Positions 9,208-21,700 of a stretch of DNA of 64,000 bases are shown here, piece by piece. The first letter of the stretch is position 1. Each line of letters starts with the position of its first letter. The translations under genes were made by a program, and so were the position numbers. The stretch is from NCBI GenBank assembly GCA_022495995.1, contig JAFEMH010001489.1, forward strand, positions 402,449 through 466,448, in the 5' to 3' direction. The stretch comes from Adenophora triphylla var. japonica (lineage: Eukaryota > Streptophyta > Magnoliopsida > Asterales > Campanulaceae). The notes beneath the pieces are model-generated. The model had not been told where the DNA came from, did not search any database, and saw only the letters and a program-made list of their open reading frames with translations.

Positions 9208-11551
9208 ATGGGTAAGCCTCCTTTCGAAACTCTCATTCTCCGGCGGTTTAGCTTTGATTATTTTTTATTATTTGCGTCATTCTTGATTTTGAGTTACAAT
9301 GCAATTTGATTGATTGATTGATGATAATGATAACAGCTAGAGTCAAGGTTCATGAGCTCAGGAGCAAAACTAAGGTTGATTTGCTTAGCCAGTTGAAGGA
9401 TTTCAAGGCTGAGCTCGCCCTTCTCCGTGTAGCTAAGGTCACCGGCGGCGCCCCCAACAAGCTCTCCAAGATGTACTATACTCTCTCTGCCACACTTTCA
9501 CACTTTTTTTTTTCCTCTATCGATTTGCCATTGTCGATCATGATTTGTAGTGATTGTTGATATTTGCTGTTGTCGTTCCTGATTTGCAATAGTCACATGT
9601 TTTCATTCTTATTTGTTTCGAAAAATGAGACAGAATTCTTTACTAAACAAGAAACAATCCAAATTAATTAACATGTGGATGAGCACAACGCTTTTCGATG
9701 TATTCTTCATTAACATTGCATTGAAACGATTGCCCATTTGAAGTTAGCTGTACCAAATTTTGAATGAAGATTTATGTAAACATTTCTCTTCCTTTACTTG
9801 AAATAAAAGACTTTGTTAGAAGTTGATTAACTGTTGAACTAATAAGTAACTAGGATGAGTAGGAAGCATTAACTAAAAAACACTACTATGTACCTTTTAT
9901 CTGTCATCAGTTATATTTTGTTGTTAGCTGTCAGTTTCAGGAACAATAGTACAAAGCGATTTAAACTCTTTTAAGTATGTGGGTGTATGCCATTGCATGC
10001 AATATCATAAATTGCCTTAGAACCTTATATCAACTAAGGTGTGATTGGATTTATTTTTGGGTACACGTCTTATTTGTTGTAGCTTTCTTTTTTAGATTTG
10101 GATCAGAGTGTGATATTTGAGGTGCTGTTAGTTTGATTTCTTAGAGATCTGTGCTCATGCTTGGTTTTCTGTGGGTGCAGCAAGGTGGTGAGGACTTCTA
10201 TTGCGCAGGTTTTGACAGTTATTTCTCAGAAGCAAAAGGCAGCTCTCAGGGAAGCATACAAGAACAAGAAGTATCTTCCTCTTGATTTGCGTCCCAAGAA
10301 GACCAGAGCTATCCGCAGAAGGCTTACCAAGCACCAGGTAACTTCTGTTAATTGAGTTCATTTACCTTTAAATTGAATTTATAAGTATAGGGTGCTTGTG
10401 TGAGGCTTCACGTAGGTGTCCCTGATGGTAGTAATAATAATCTGTCATGCCATGCCATGCCATGCCATGCCATGCCCTGTTAATTTTAAGACTAATCGAT
10501 TGCATTACCTTTAAATTGAGTATTCGGAGTATAGAATGCTTGTATGAGGCATTACATATGTAATTCTGAAGGCAGTAACAAAATATACTATGACATACCT
10601 TGTTAATTCTAAGACTGAATTCAGTAGTCTTAAGCTCATTTTAATATCCGATGTAATTGCTAAGTGTAGAATACGACTTCACCATCCCAAAATGAATGTC
10701 TAAATTCAACTTTGAGACACATTTTAGAAAATTGGAATTTAAGCATGTTTAGTAGCATAGGTTTATGAATACCCTTAATACTTTCACTATATTGGAACAT
10801 TAGTGTAAGTGTGAATTCCAACTCGATTTTTGATGATGGATAATTTAATAACTTCTCCAAAATTTGGACATTCATTTTGGTGCAATTATTTTTGGTAGTT
10901 CTTTTTTGTTTTTAATTATCTTGAATACAATAGATTGATATTTAAGTTTCAAATAACAGTTTACTTGATGCTATTGTAATTTATGAGGACTCTTAGCTTG
11001 TATTGGAATATTTAAGTACCAATGTCTTTGGCAGATGATGTGTGCTCAATAACGAACACATTTGGGTGAAATTATTGGAGAGATAGCATGATCGTAATCG
11101 GTTCAGTTTTAGCTTGAGATAATATTTAGTTTTTGAGGCTACGGATATAATTTTTGTCTTGAGTAGTAAAGCTTGTAATGGTGTAGTTTTTTTATCCATT
11201 CTTTTATCCAACTATAATAGCTGAGCACAATCTTGTAAAATCAGAACTTTGACGTGATCTTTTGCGAACTTCCTCTGTTATTTGACCTACTTTAAGATGT
11301 CTTGCAGCTTTTCTTTTTTCTTTCTACTTCCATGCATTTCTTGTGCTTTTGTGTATTGTCTGATTTGAAACATCTTTACCTAGTGGTTGGCACTTCTCTT
11401 CTCTCTTAGTTGTTGAGCTTTGCTGTTAGTGCAATTCCTTGGTCTCAAAGTCCTTTTATGTGTCTTTGTTGCACAGGCTTCCTTGAAGACTGAGCGGGAG
11501 AAGAAGAAAGAGAAGTACTTCCCATTGAGGAAGTATGCTATCAAGGTTTAG
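9208..11551 (+). CDS. RPL35: 60S ribosomal protein L35 (uL29), four exons
   Basis: This protein of the large cytosolic ribosomal subunit sits at the peptide exit tunnel. Exons: 9208-9211 (ATG plus one base), 9337-9472, 10181-10337, 11477-11551. All introns are GT-AG and the join is exactly 123 codons plus TAG, the usual plant L35 length. The product begins [20 protein letters not shown], carries [18 protein letters not shown] across the second junction and ends [12 protein letters not shown]. An intron directly after the first codon is common in plant ribosomal protein genes. It is very basic, as expected for an rRNA-binding protein. The third intron (10338-11476) contains a CATGC microsatellite. 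It converges on the coiled-coil gene that ends at 12749. I see no defect; it appears functional. Confidence 0.97.
10446..10475. repeat. (CATGC)6 microsatellite in RPL35 intron 3
   Basis: Six perfect CATGC units lie in the third intron of RPL35. This is probably a polymorphic length marker. Confidence 0.95.
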
Positions 11552-11953
11552 ATTACAACCTGCGGGGAGATAATTGTTTTGAGTTAACGTTATCCAGATT
11601 TTGAACTTCTAGGATTATTTACTTTCATTTGCAATTTTGTGGGCTAGTTGTGAAAGTTATATAAGAAAACTTCCCGTGAACAAATCTGTTTACATTCAAA
11701 TTTGAAGTTCAGCAGTTATTTGTTTTCTCGTTCATTGATGCACGCCATTCATATTTTTTTCTGGTTGCAAGGGTTTCTTTCCTGATTGCGGTTAAGGTAA
11801 AAAACCCTTGCCATATGGTATGCAGTTTTGCAGCATGGCTAACTAACACAGTTAATAGTTTTCCCCCCTGCCTGTAACTTTAAACCGTTAATTTCCACAG
11901 TACAGCACAAAAAACACACCATATTTTGTTTCAGATTTTCCCTTCTTTGTATA

Positions 11954-12188
11954 CTCCTTCCGTCCCACGGAAATGTGCACTTTTTTGCTTGGCACGAGAA
12001 TTAAGGTAAAATGTGAAAAAGGTGATGTGTTGCGAGTGTAGATGGTTGGGTAGAAGAGAGAAAGTGGAGTAAGTGGGTAATGATTGTGAGTAGAGACAAG
12101 TGGGTCTCATTTTCATTTTGGGAAAGTGCAGATTATTGTGGGACGCTCAAAAAGTGTCTTTTTACAGATTATCGTGGAACGGAGGGAG
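11954..12188. mobile_element. Stowaway-type MITE
   Basis: It begins CTCCTTCCGTCCCACGG and ends CGTGGAACGGAGGGAG, with TA on both sides (11952-11953, 12189-12190). It lies in the 1.2-kb gap between the convergent RPL35 and coiled-coil genes. The internal word AAAAAGTGTCTTTTTAC is repeated just outside the right end (about 12206), so part of the end was duplicated. Confidence 0.88.
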
Positions 12189-12313
12189 TATATCCGTAGC
12201 GCAAAAAGTGTCTTTTTACGATATACAATGAAGTTATATCTTAAAAGAGTGATTACTTATTTATTTGTACAATTTTTGTGCAATTAGATAAAGTTGAATT
12301 CACTTGGATAATA

Positions 12314-12543
12314 CTCCCTCCGTTTCAAAATGTTTGTCCCATTTGACTTTTTTTTTGAACTTCGACCACAAATTTATGACAAATTAATCATGTTCATGAA
12401 ATTCTAAAAGTTGTTGATAATATTATTAATGGTGAATCAATAAGAATTTTTAGAATTTCATAAACATATTTAAATTGTCATATATTTGTGATCAAAATTC
12501 AATAAAAAAGTCAAATGGGACAAACATTTTGAGACGGAAGGAG
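12314..12543. mobile_element. Stowaway-type MITE
   Basis: It begins CTCCCTCCGTTTCAAAATG and ends CATTTTGAGACGGAAGGAG, flanked by TA (12312-12313, 12544-12545). The terminal inverted repeats extend for about 40 bp. It shares internal words (GTGAATCAATAA, AGAATTTCATAA) with the elements at 13149, 15199 and 16762, so these form one subfamily. Confidence 0.88.
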
Positions 12544-12748
12544 TACAATTAGATAATAGAAAGCTCAATCACATTAATATAAATTATATTGTACATGAAC
12601 ATATAAACTCCAACAAATGTTACAAATAACCTCAATCAAAAGTTAAAGAGTAAAAACTTTCAGTAATGACTAGTAGGAGTTGATGACAACATTTTTTTAA
12701 AATTATGTACACACAAACTGCAGGCCTTTTCCCCCTTTTTAGTGTATT

Positions 12749-15700
12749 TTATTTGCTCAATTCCTTTTCAAGATCATCAAACTCCCACCCACCTATCTCT
12801 TCTGCAGTGTATTCACGGTTAACTTTACCAAATTCAGATTCTAGCTGCGCAAGTTCGGCTTCAGCATCTAGAACCGGCACACCTTTCTCAGCAGGTGACT
12901 TGGGTTGTTCACTTTGCTCGGGTTTTGGTGATTCTGTCTCAGGTATGGTCTTTGGATGTGGTTCCTCACTTGATGGTGTCTCGGAATCTTTGGCGGGATT
13001 CTCCATCTCAAGATTTGGCCTTTCAATAGACTCAAACTCTTGCCTTAACTTTTCAATGTTATCAAACAGTTCCTTAACCCTAGTATTATCTTTCCTGAAA
13101 AAAAAAAGAAATTAAAAATATCATACTTTTGAAGAGTTTGCTTAGATACGCCTTCGGTCCCAGAAAAATAGTTTCACTTTGAATTTAATGGTCAACTCAA
13201 CTGAGTTTTGACCAAAATTTTGTGATAACATGATTCTCCTCATGAAATTCTAAAAAAATGTTATTGATAGTATTACTTGTAGTGAATCAATAACAATTTT
13301 CAAAATTTCACAAGGATAATCAAAATTTCATAAAATTTTGGTAAAACTTCAATTGGCTTGATCATCACAATCAAAGTGAGACTCTCTTCTCGAGAAGAAG
13401 GGAGTATAACATTAGTGGAGAGTAGACTGAAAAACATGTAATACAAGCTAATAGTTTAACCTAGAACTTTTCCCTTGTTGAGAATAGAAATGCTCTTTCA
13501 TATTATCCACCACACTGAAGGTTGTAATGATCTGCAAATCAAAATGTAAAGACTATCTGATCAGCAGTCGTTATACCACTTACCGCATTTAATTCTAATG
13601 TGTTACTTGAACTTGCAATTCCACAAGCAATTTGTGTTGAACTCTATGCAAATAACACACAATAATCACAATCAACTCTATGCAGAAAGCTTCATAATAA
13701 GTCCTAATAAGTAGGGCTGTAAACAAGTCGAGCCGAGCTGAGCCGAGTCGAGCTTTGGAGTTTCGAGGTCGAGCTCGTTCAAAAATTATCGAGCTCGAGG
13801 TTTTCTTGAGCTCAAGCCTAGTTTGATCGTTCGAGCTCGACTCGACTCGAGTTTTGGGTTGTTCTCAATCTGTTCACGAGCTGCTCGAACTTGAGTTTTA
13901 ACGAGCTGAGTACGAGCCAAGTTCGAGCCTACTTGAAAACTTAAATACATTAATTTGTACATGCATATATTATGTGTATTTGTTACAAAAGTAATAATGT
14001 TTCGAGCTTAATGGGCCTAGTACGAGTCGAGTCGAGTTCGAGCCGAGTTCGAACAATAAATTTACGTATTAACGAGCTTATCGAGCCGAACTCGAGCTCA
14101 AGTTATTTGCGAACAAAAATCATTCAAGCTTTTAACGAGCCGAGCTTAAACGAGTCGATCTCGATCAAAACTCGACGAACAAATGAGCCGGCTCGATAAC
14201 AAAACTAGCTTAGAAAGCCGGTTCAAGCTCGAGCTCGAGTTCACCTCGAGCCCACTAGAACTCGAGCTTTTACGAGCCGAGCCCGAGTCGAGCTCGAGCG
14301 GGCTCATTTCGTTTAACAACCCTACTAATAAAAAAAAAAAGGCAAACCCCGGTGCGCCAAGCGCTCCCCGCCAAGCGGGGGTTGGGAGAGGGAACCATTT
14401 GCTAGAGCCTTCCCCTGACAATTGCCAAGAGGCTGTTCGCCAAGGTTCGAACCCGTGACCTTATGGTCACCAAAGGAGCAACTTAACCGTTGCGCCAAGG
14501 CTCGCCCTCTTAACAACCCTACTAATAAGTTGGTTAATTTCAATCAAACCGGCATATGTTTGTTCTCTTCTTATCAGCATGTCTCAATCTTATCGTTAAG
14601 CAAATATTTCCTTATCCTTCGAATTGTTATGGAATAGGATGAATTTGTTCTGCAATGCAATTCAAACTTGAAAATTTACGGTTTTCACATTTTTCACGAT
14701 TTATTTATTTACTTACTTTTCTACAAAATGTTCAATGGAAACCCATATTTCGGCTGAAAGGTATGGTCCCCAAGTGTTGGACACAGGCTGAAATATTGGC
14801 TGAGATGGAACATCTAGTGCCTGGTACTCATAAAACTAAAGAAAAGGTACATACCAATTGAATTGGGACAGCGTATTTATATTACAGTACGGTCAATGGG
14901 AAATGAAAGATGAGTTGTCAACACCAAGGGCAGACACAATGCTATGTCATTTCTTAAGGAATGACATTATCTGGTGAAATAGAAGGAGATCAGTCCTAAG
15001 GAAAAATAAAATAAAAAAATCATGAAAGATATGATGCTCGGACTCTTCGGTTTACCCCGCCGGACCCTTGTCAACAAGACTAAAATAGGAGTGTCCGACA
15101 CGGATACAGTAAGGTAAACCAAAGAGTCCGAGCATCAGAGCATGAAATAAATGGTAGACTGAAATAGCTGCTCATTAACACAAAGTTTGCACTCCATACT
15201 TTAAAAGATAGTCCCACTTTGTTTAGTGGTCAACTCAATTGAACTTTGAAAAATAACGTACGTCAGTTTCATTATCCTATATTTTTTTATTTTTTATTTT
15301 GCATATGTTTCAACCTTTTCAACTAAATGTTGGAGAAGGGGATTGTACCCTCACCAATTCCTATGGGACGGGTGTCATCTGAACTAGAATTCATTGGTGA
15401 CTAACACTTGTATTGATAATTATTTCAGTGGTGTATCAATAACAAGTTTTAAAATTTCATTGAGATAATTAGTTTTTTTTTTTCTAAATCTTTGGTCAAA
15501 GTTCCAAATTGACCACCAAAATCAAATTGGGACTAACTTTTTGAACGAGGGAGTAGTACTTAATCATTCACTTCACTCACTTGCTAAATGCGCACAATGT
15601 TCGGTGAATTTTAAATCCAACAAGTTTAACCAGATGGATTGAACATTAATAACAAGTTTCTACTATTTATAAAGGTGGATGAGGAGGACAATGAACCTTG

Positions 15701-18700
15701 CCTCAATCTTATTATGCCTTGAAGGCTGCACAAATGAGAGCTTATAAATAGGCTAAGGCAGGGACGGAGCTTTTTAGGGGTAAGGGGGGTCAATGGACCC
15801 TCCCTCCCTCAAACTTCTAAGAAGGCTATCATGACCCCCTTCAACATAAAAAATATATATATATATGCATGCAATTTTGACCCACAACTTTGAAAAATTC
15901 CAAATCATGTCTAAAAGTTTGAGTTAATGAAGGATTGTGTAATGAAAAACACAAGCAAATTTTGAAAGAGTTAAAGTGAATGAGTTATATTGTGAATTTT
16001 AAAATCAAATTTGTCAATATGAAATAAGTTTTTTAACAATTATATAATGCATTTTTAGTAGCATATACTTCCACCGTTGTAGAAAAAACCGTCAGTTTTT
16101 TAGTTTGTTCCAAGAAATTGTTTTGTGTCTAAACACAAACATTAAATTTGGTATTACTTAACAAGGAACAAGCAAGTAAAAAGCATGCTCCATAAAAGTA
16201 TTAATTTTTCAAATGAAACTATATTTATAAGACGTAGGGAGCATTGAAGTTTAGTTCATATTTTGACCCCCCTTACTTCAATTCTTGGCTACGGGAGGAT
16301 ATCCTCAATAAGATTATAGTTTCCTCATAATGTTTCCCCTAATGAAATTTGAACTCTTAACCTCCCTGTTAGAAGGGATAAGAGAATACTACTGGAGCTA
16401 AAGCTTATTAGTGATGGATTGAATATAACAAACTTCCTATTTTTATCATGAAGTCATAGCCAGAAAATTTGCGCTACCATATTACGAGGAAACTAGAGCA
16501 CCCAGGAAAATTTAATGTTTTTTTTATATCCGTAAGGCCAATCACACTTTTGACCCACTGTACTTTGATGGAAATTCCGCTTTAATCAATCATGTATTCA
16601 ATAGCACTTTTATCCAATCTACTTTAGATACGCACTCACTATCCCCTAAAATAGGAATGGAGAGTGCTTACTTTTAACACTTCAACCATCCTACTTTAGT
16701 TTTTTATGGAATAGTGAGTGCGTATAGAAAGTAAAATGGTTTAAAAAGTGCTAAGAAAATACTCCTGTCTTGTAAAGATAATCTCACTTTTTAATGGTTG
16801 ATTTGACTGCACTTTGATTAAAAATTTAGGAAAGAATAATCATCCAAATGAAATTCTAAAACTTGTTATGATACACCATTAAAAGTACTACCGGTAATAA
16901 TTTTTAGATGTTCATTTGGATAATTAGTTTTTTTCCTAAATCTTTAGTCAAAGTTCAATCAAATCAACCACCAAAAAAGTGGGACTATTTTTATCGGACG
17001 AAGGGAGTACACGAGTGGTTAAAACGGAAGCCTTATCAAAGTACACCGGGTCAAAGGTGTGATTGGCCTATTCGTAGCTATTAGGTGATTCAATAAAGAT
17101 GAAGAAAATGATAGAACCAAAAGATATTGAAGATAGTCGTATTAGTACCTTTGCTTCATAGTCCAGATATTCCTCCTCAAGATTTCTCCTAGGATTTATT
17201 ACTTTAGAATCTTCATTACTCGGACCAGATGGCACAGCTGGCCTGTTGTAAGAGACTAAAATTTTCAGAGACATTCTCAAGGGATGGCATTTTGTCTAAT
17301 AAAAGAGGTACATTACCCTTCAGTTAAACTCTTCAAGTTTTCTACATATTTCTTGATACGGTCAATAGAAGGCCTCAAACCTTCCTGTATTAAATAATCA
17401 AGAAAGTAAAATTTTCAATGGAAACAAATGGTATATAAACAGAACAATGAAGTGATATGTTGATCAAAGATTACAACAAACCTCGTAAGCAGAGAGAAGC
17501 CGGATGGCCAAGTTCACAAAATAGCTCTCGTGTTTCTCCAATTCCTCACTTTAGACAGGCAAACACACGAGTAAGTCCACTAGAATAAATATAAGAGCTA
17601 TAATAACCGGACATCTAATTTTCCAATTACAGAAACATCTTTTTGGAACTAATTGAAATCAGTACGAGGATTTTCCAACTTGGCCACATACTTGACCTGC
17701 TTCTCCTTGTCCTCTGTATATGAGCTCTGAAGAACCCAGGTGTCTTCCAAAAAGTTGACCCAAGTATTGAGAACATTTGCTTCTTGCTTACACGAGCCAA
17801 TCGATCTTGTAAGCTCATCTTCCTGTACAAGAAATAAATGATGTCTCACAAAATAATGCACAGCACTGGAACATTTGCATTTTAATGAAGTTATAAATAA
17901 TTAAAATTATTAAGGCGTGGGCTATAAAATAAGAAAAAACACGAACCTTTGTTTTCAGGTGTGCAACAATCTGATCATTAGCATCGTAGAACTGATCTCT
18001 CTCTTCCCTAACATTGTGTAGGCGTGCATTAGCAGCTGCCAATGAAATGTTTACCTGAACCATAAGATTGGTTTAAGCATTGTTTGCCACTGAAGAAACC
18101 CAGTAAGGCGACACAGAAAACTGAGATGAAAAGAGAATCTAAAATCTCGAAATAAATAGATGAAAGGCCAGCAAAGAATAACAAGTTAACAGCAAAAGTG
18201 AAATGCACCAAATATTCACTGGTAACTCTAGCTGAAAGGATCAGAAATCAAACCAATTCATGATCAAATGCATTTATTAAGTTTATACCAAGAATATTGG
18301 CAACAACCTCAGATAATTTAACTTGTCAAAGCCTTTCTTGTATACAACATAACAGTGGCGCGTAATATTAATATTCAATCCAACACATCCAGTGATCAAA
18401 ATGATTGTCTTAAGTTGGAGTGTCTCACTGTAGGAGACCATGTGCTAGACGCAACCTAGCAGAGGGTACTGTCAGTAAAAATCACTGAAGAAAGTGAAAA
18501 GGAGCAAGGTAAATAATAGTGGCTACTCGAATATTATTAAGCTTTAAACAAGAATAGCAGGAAACATTCCAGTGTGTAAGTCCTGGAGCAGTCTCATAAA
18601 ATCATCACTACAGGAAACATCTATCACAAGAGCAGTCTCTTCAAGGCGCTAATGCAACATCTCAGGAAATAATAAATCTTGATAATAAAAAGCGGAAGAG

Positions 18701-21700
18701 CCTAGCATATATACCCTTTTTAGTTCCGCCTCGAGTTCATTTCTCTGTTTCTCAAGACCTGTGACCTCAGCAACCAGTTCCTAGAAACAGAGAAAACAAT
18801 ACAATCAAATGCTCAGACAGAGAATATTTCTTTGGTCAAGGCTTTCCATCAAAATCATTTATTCCAAAATTCAGCACATTGTCAAATGTGTACATAAGAT
18901 CATGAACCCTGAAAACAATACCTTCTCCATTTCACCGACTTCACTTGATTTGGTCACGCGAAAATTCAAAGCCTCCTCTTTTTGATTTCTGCCAAAAATA
19001 CAGAAGACCCACTATCAATTCTAATTACTGAGAGTATATCCTATGCAAATATTGATGTACTACCGGCACCAAGAAACTGTCAATCACTCCTCACAAAAGA
19101 GAGATATTTTGAATAGTTTAGTAACTAAAACAGTAACAATGATACGTACGATGATTAGAAAAATAATCTTGCTGTCTGTATCTTTACAATCACTAGGTTT
19201 TATAAAGAGAATAAAGGACACACATACAGGAAGGAGAGTCATCAATAACATGTTAAGGCATGATCTTGTATTTTGAGCCCACTATTTAATAGCTTAAGGA
19301 TATCGATATGTAGTAATCTGAGCACGGATTATTCATGGTATTGACTGGCTTTGTTCCATAGTCTTGTTAAAGCACAAATTAGCCCCATAATTGATTAGTG
19401 ATGCGGCTATTGTCAAACATCAGTTCATTTCTCCACGAGTGAATGAAGCGGAGTGTTTAAGCATGAGATACATTCTCTCCTACAGTTAAAGCTTTTGGAT
19501 GAGTTAATCACCTAGCATAAACCCAATGTTGAGAGGAATATCAACAAGACATGAGAGACAGTATCGAAGTCAGTAATACCAATAGTTAACAGTTGTGATT
19601 GCTTCTACAAAAGCTAACTCTTATTGTGCAAGGCCAACCTTTGATGTTATTAATGTAAAATCATATGTATTCTATGTAGTTTACATTAAAAATGCACATA
19701 TAGTTCATGTGGTCGCCAAGGAGTAACAACAGTTGAATCATAGACAAGCTGAACTTGAGATCCTAAGATTATGGCCTTCAACTATGGTTGATCCTTTGAA
19801 GGGTTCACCCATCTATCAAACTCTCTGTATTCTTCCTCGACTTTCTTCCAAGTCCAATCGTATGACATATAGTCGAAACATTTAAGGCACTTCAAACACC
19901 CAGAGAGTCATAAGCAGCAGGAGGCAAGGGCATATTATATGCAACACTGGGTCCTTATCCACGTTAAGTTACATTTCCTCTGAAAGATTACAACAACAAC
20001 AAGGCTTTGTTGTTGTTGTAATCTATCAGAGGAAATGTAACTAGCCTTGTTGTTGTTGTAATCTTTCAGAGGAAATGTAACTTAACGTGGGTAAGAGCTC
20101 ATTCGATTCACAAGGTCTTGGATTCAAGCCTTACGGTTGCATGTGATTTTTCCCTAACCACAACGCCCTGGGGTCATGTTAAAGGAAAAGGTTAGCCATT
20201 AGGGCTGTTTGGTTGTGATGGTCATAAAGCACTTCAGTTCACCACTTGGTCAAACACAAGACGAAGGTTAAAGCATGATATATATCATGTGCCCTTCTTC
20301 TAATAGCTCAACTTAATAGATGAGCTGGTAACTTAAAACCTACCATGCATTATCTCTCAAGAAAGCAAGTAAAATTATTGTACATTGACTTGTCTGCCAT
20401 TTCGCTTTCTCACTTGCAATTCCACGGAGATCGCAGACAAGATAATTGGCTAGTGGATAAAGAAAACCAACCCTAAATAAACACTACTGAGCTTGGCAGT
20501 TGGAAAATTACATCATAAAAATGAAAGATAAGAGCCTAGACAAATGTTAAGAATATGATCATGCTTCCCTCTTTCGTTTTTTTTTTCATCTCGATTCATT
20601 GTCATTACAAGTTTGATAATTTACTATAATTAATATATTTGAAGCATATTAAACCTCTTTGATTCAAGGGAATAGTAAACTCCTTTAAATTATAGCGTCA
20701 TAAGATAGCGACAGGAAATAAAATAACTTATGGCAATTGACCTGAGAAAAATAGAACATATTGTGATATCACTAAACTATCCACCAGAAAGCTGCTAATG
20801 ACTATAAGAATTCCATGATGCATACTTTTTAGACTCTAAGATATAAGATAAAAGTGCACATGGCACTAATTTGTACCTGTTATCTGATATACGCTTCTCA
20901 GCTTTTGTAGTGGAGTTAACAAGAGATTCCGAGAGTACTTTTAGCTTATCAACCTGCTTGCAATCAAGATATACTTGGACATCAAATATTTTCACATAAT
21001 TTAAGTAACCTAATTTCAATTTTGCTTTATACATAAATACTGAGTGATGAATTTAAATCAGGCAACACCTTCCAAATAATAGTACAGCCATTATGTGCTG
21101 GGGCATAAGAAAAGTGGGACAAACATGCAAGATATTGAGAGGTTGGAGTTGGAGTTGGACTAGTTCTAGATGTAACCTTTTACACCATTTGCACCACAGG
21201 TAAGCTGCTCACTCGATTCTTAAGCTAGCATGCAGTGAAAAATAAGCATGTTTCCAACTAATTTATAGGTACATCCAAATTTATTAGTTCTTGTTTCACA
21301 TTGATAAGAAAAGAAAGATTAAGTGATCAATAAAGGAGAAACAAATGGATGGACGGATTGGAACCATTCTGTGGATCAGAGATTATTTGTTGACTGCATG
21401 TTTATTACCAGATTATAGATACACCTGCGTATGCTATAGGCAACTTTCACAGAGACAAGTAAAGTGCTTTCTCAGAAGATCCTAATTTCCAACATACAGC
21501 AACATTATCTCTGATGTCAAATATCCTAAAGTACTTTCTTTTCAATTTCTTTAACTGTCAGGTCACACACAATTAATCAACTTAGAATAGTGCATGAAAA
21601 ATACCCAAACACCAGAGCCCAAACCTTTAACCCATTAAGTTTAAGTTTCAAATTCTCAATCTTATTATGGATCGAATAAATGTAAGAGACGCTTCGTTTT

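Noticed and set aside
10820..11060. Possible C/D snoRNA in RPL35 intron 3 (TGATGATGG, AGATGATG words)
   Set aside because: The C-box match is imperfect and no CTGA D box lies at a suitable distance with pairing ends.
14444..14505. tRNA gene from the A and B boxes
   Set aside because: There is no cloverleaf fold, and the sequence has a T-tract tail and 19-bp target duplication, so it is a SINE.
16290..16420. Second SINE on the minus strand (AGAGTTCAAATTTC B-box-like)
   Set aside because: The B box is weak, and no A box or target duplication was found.
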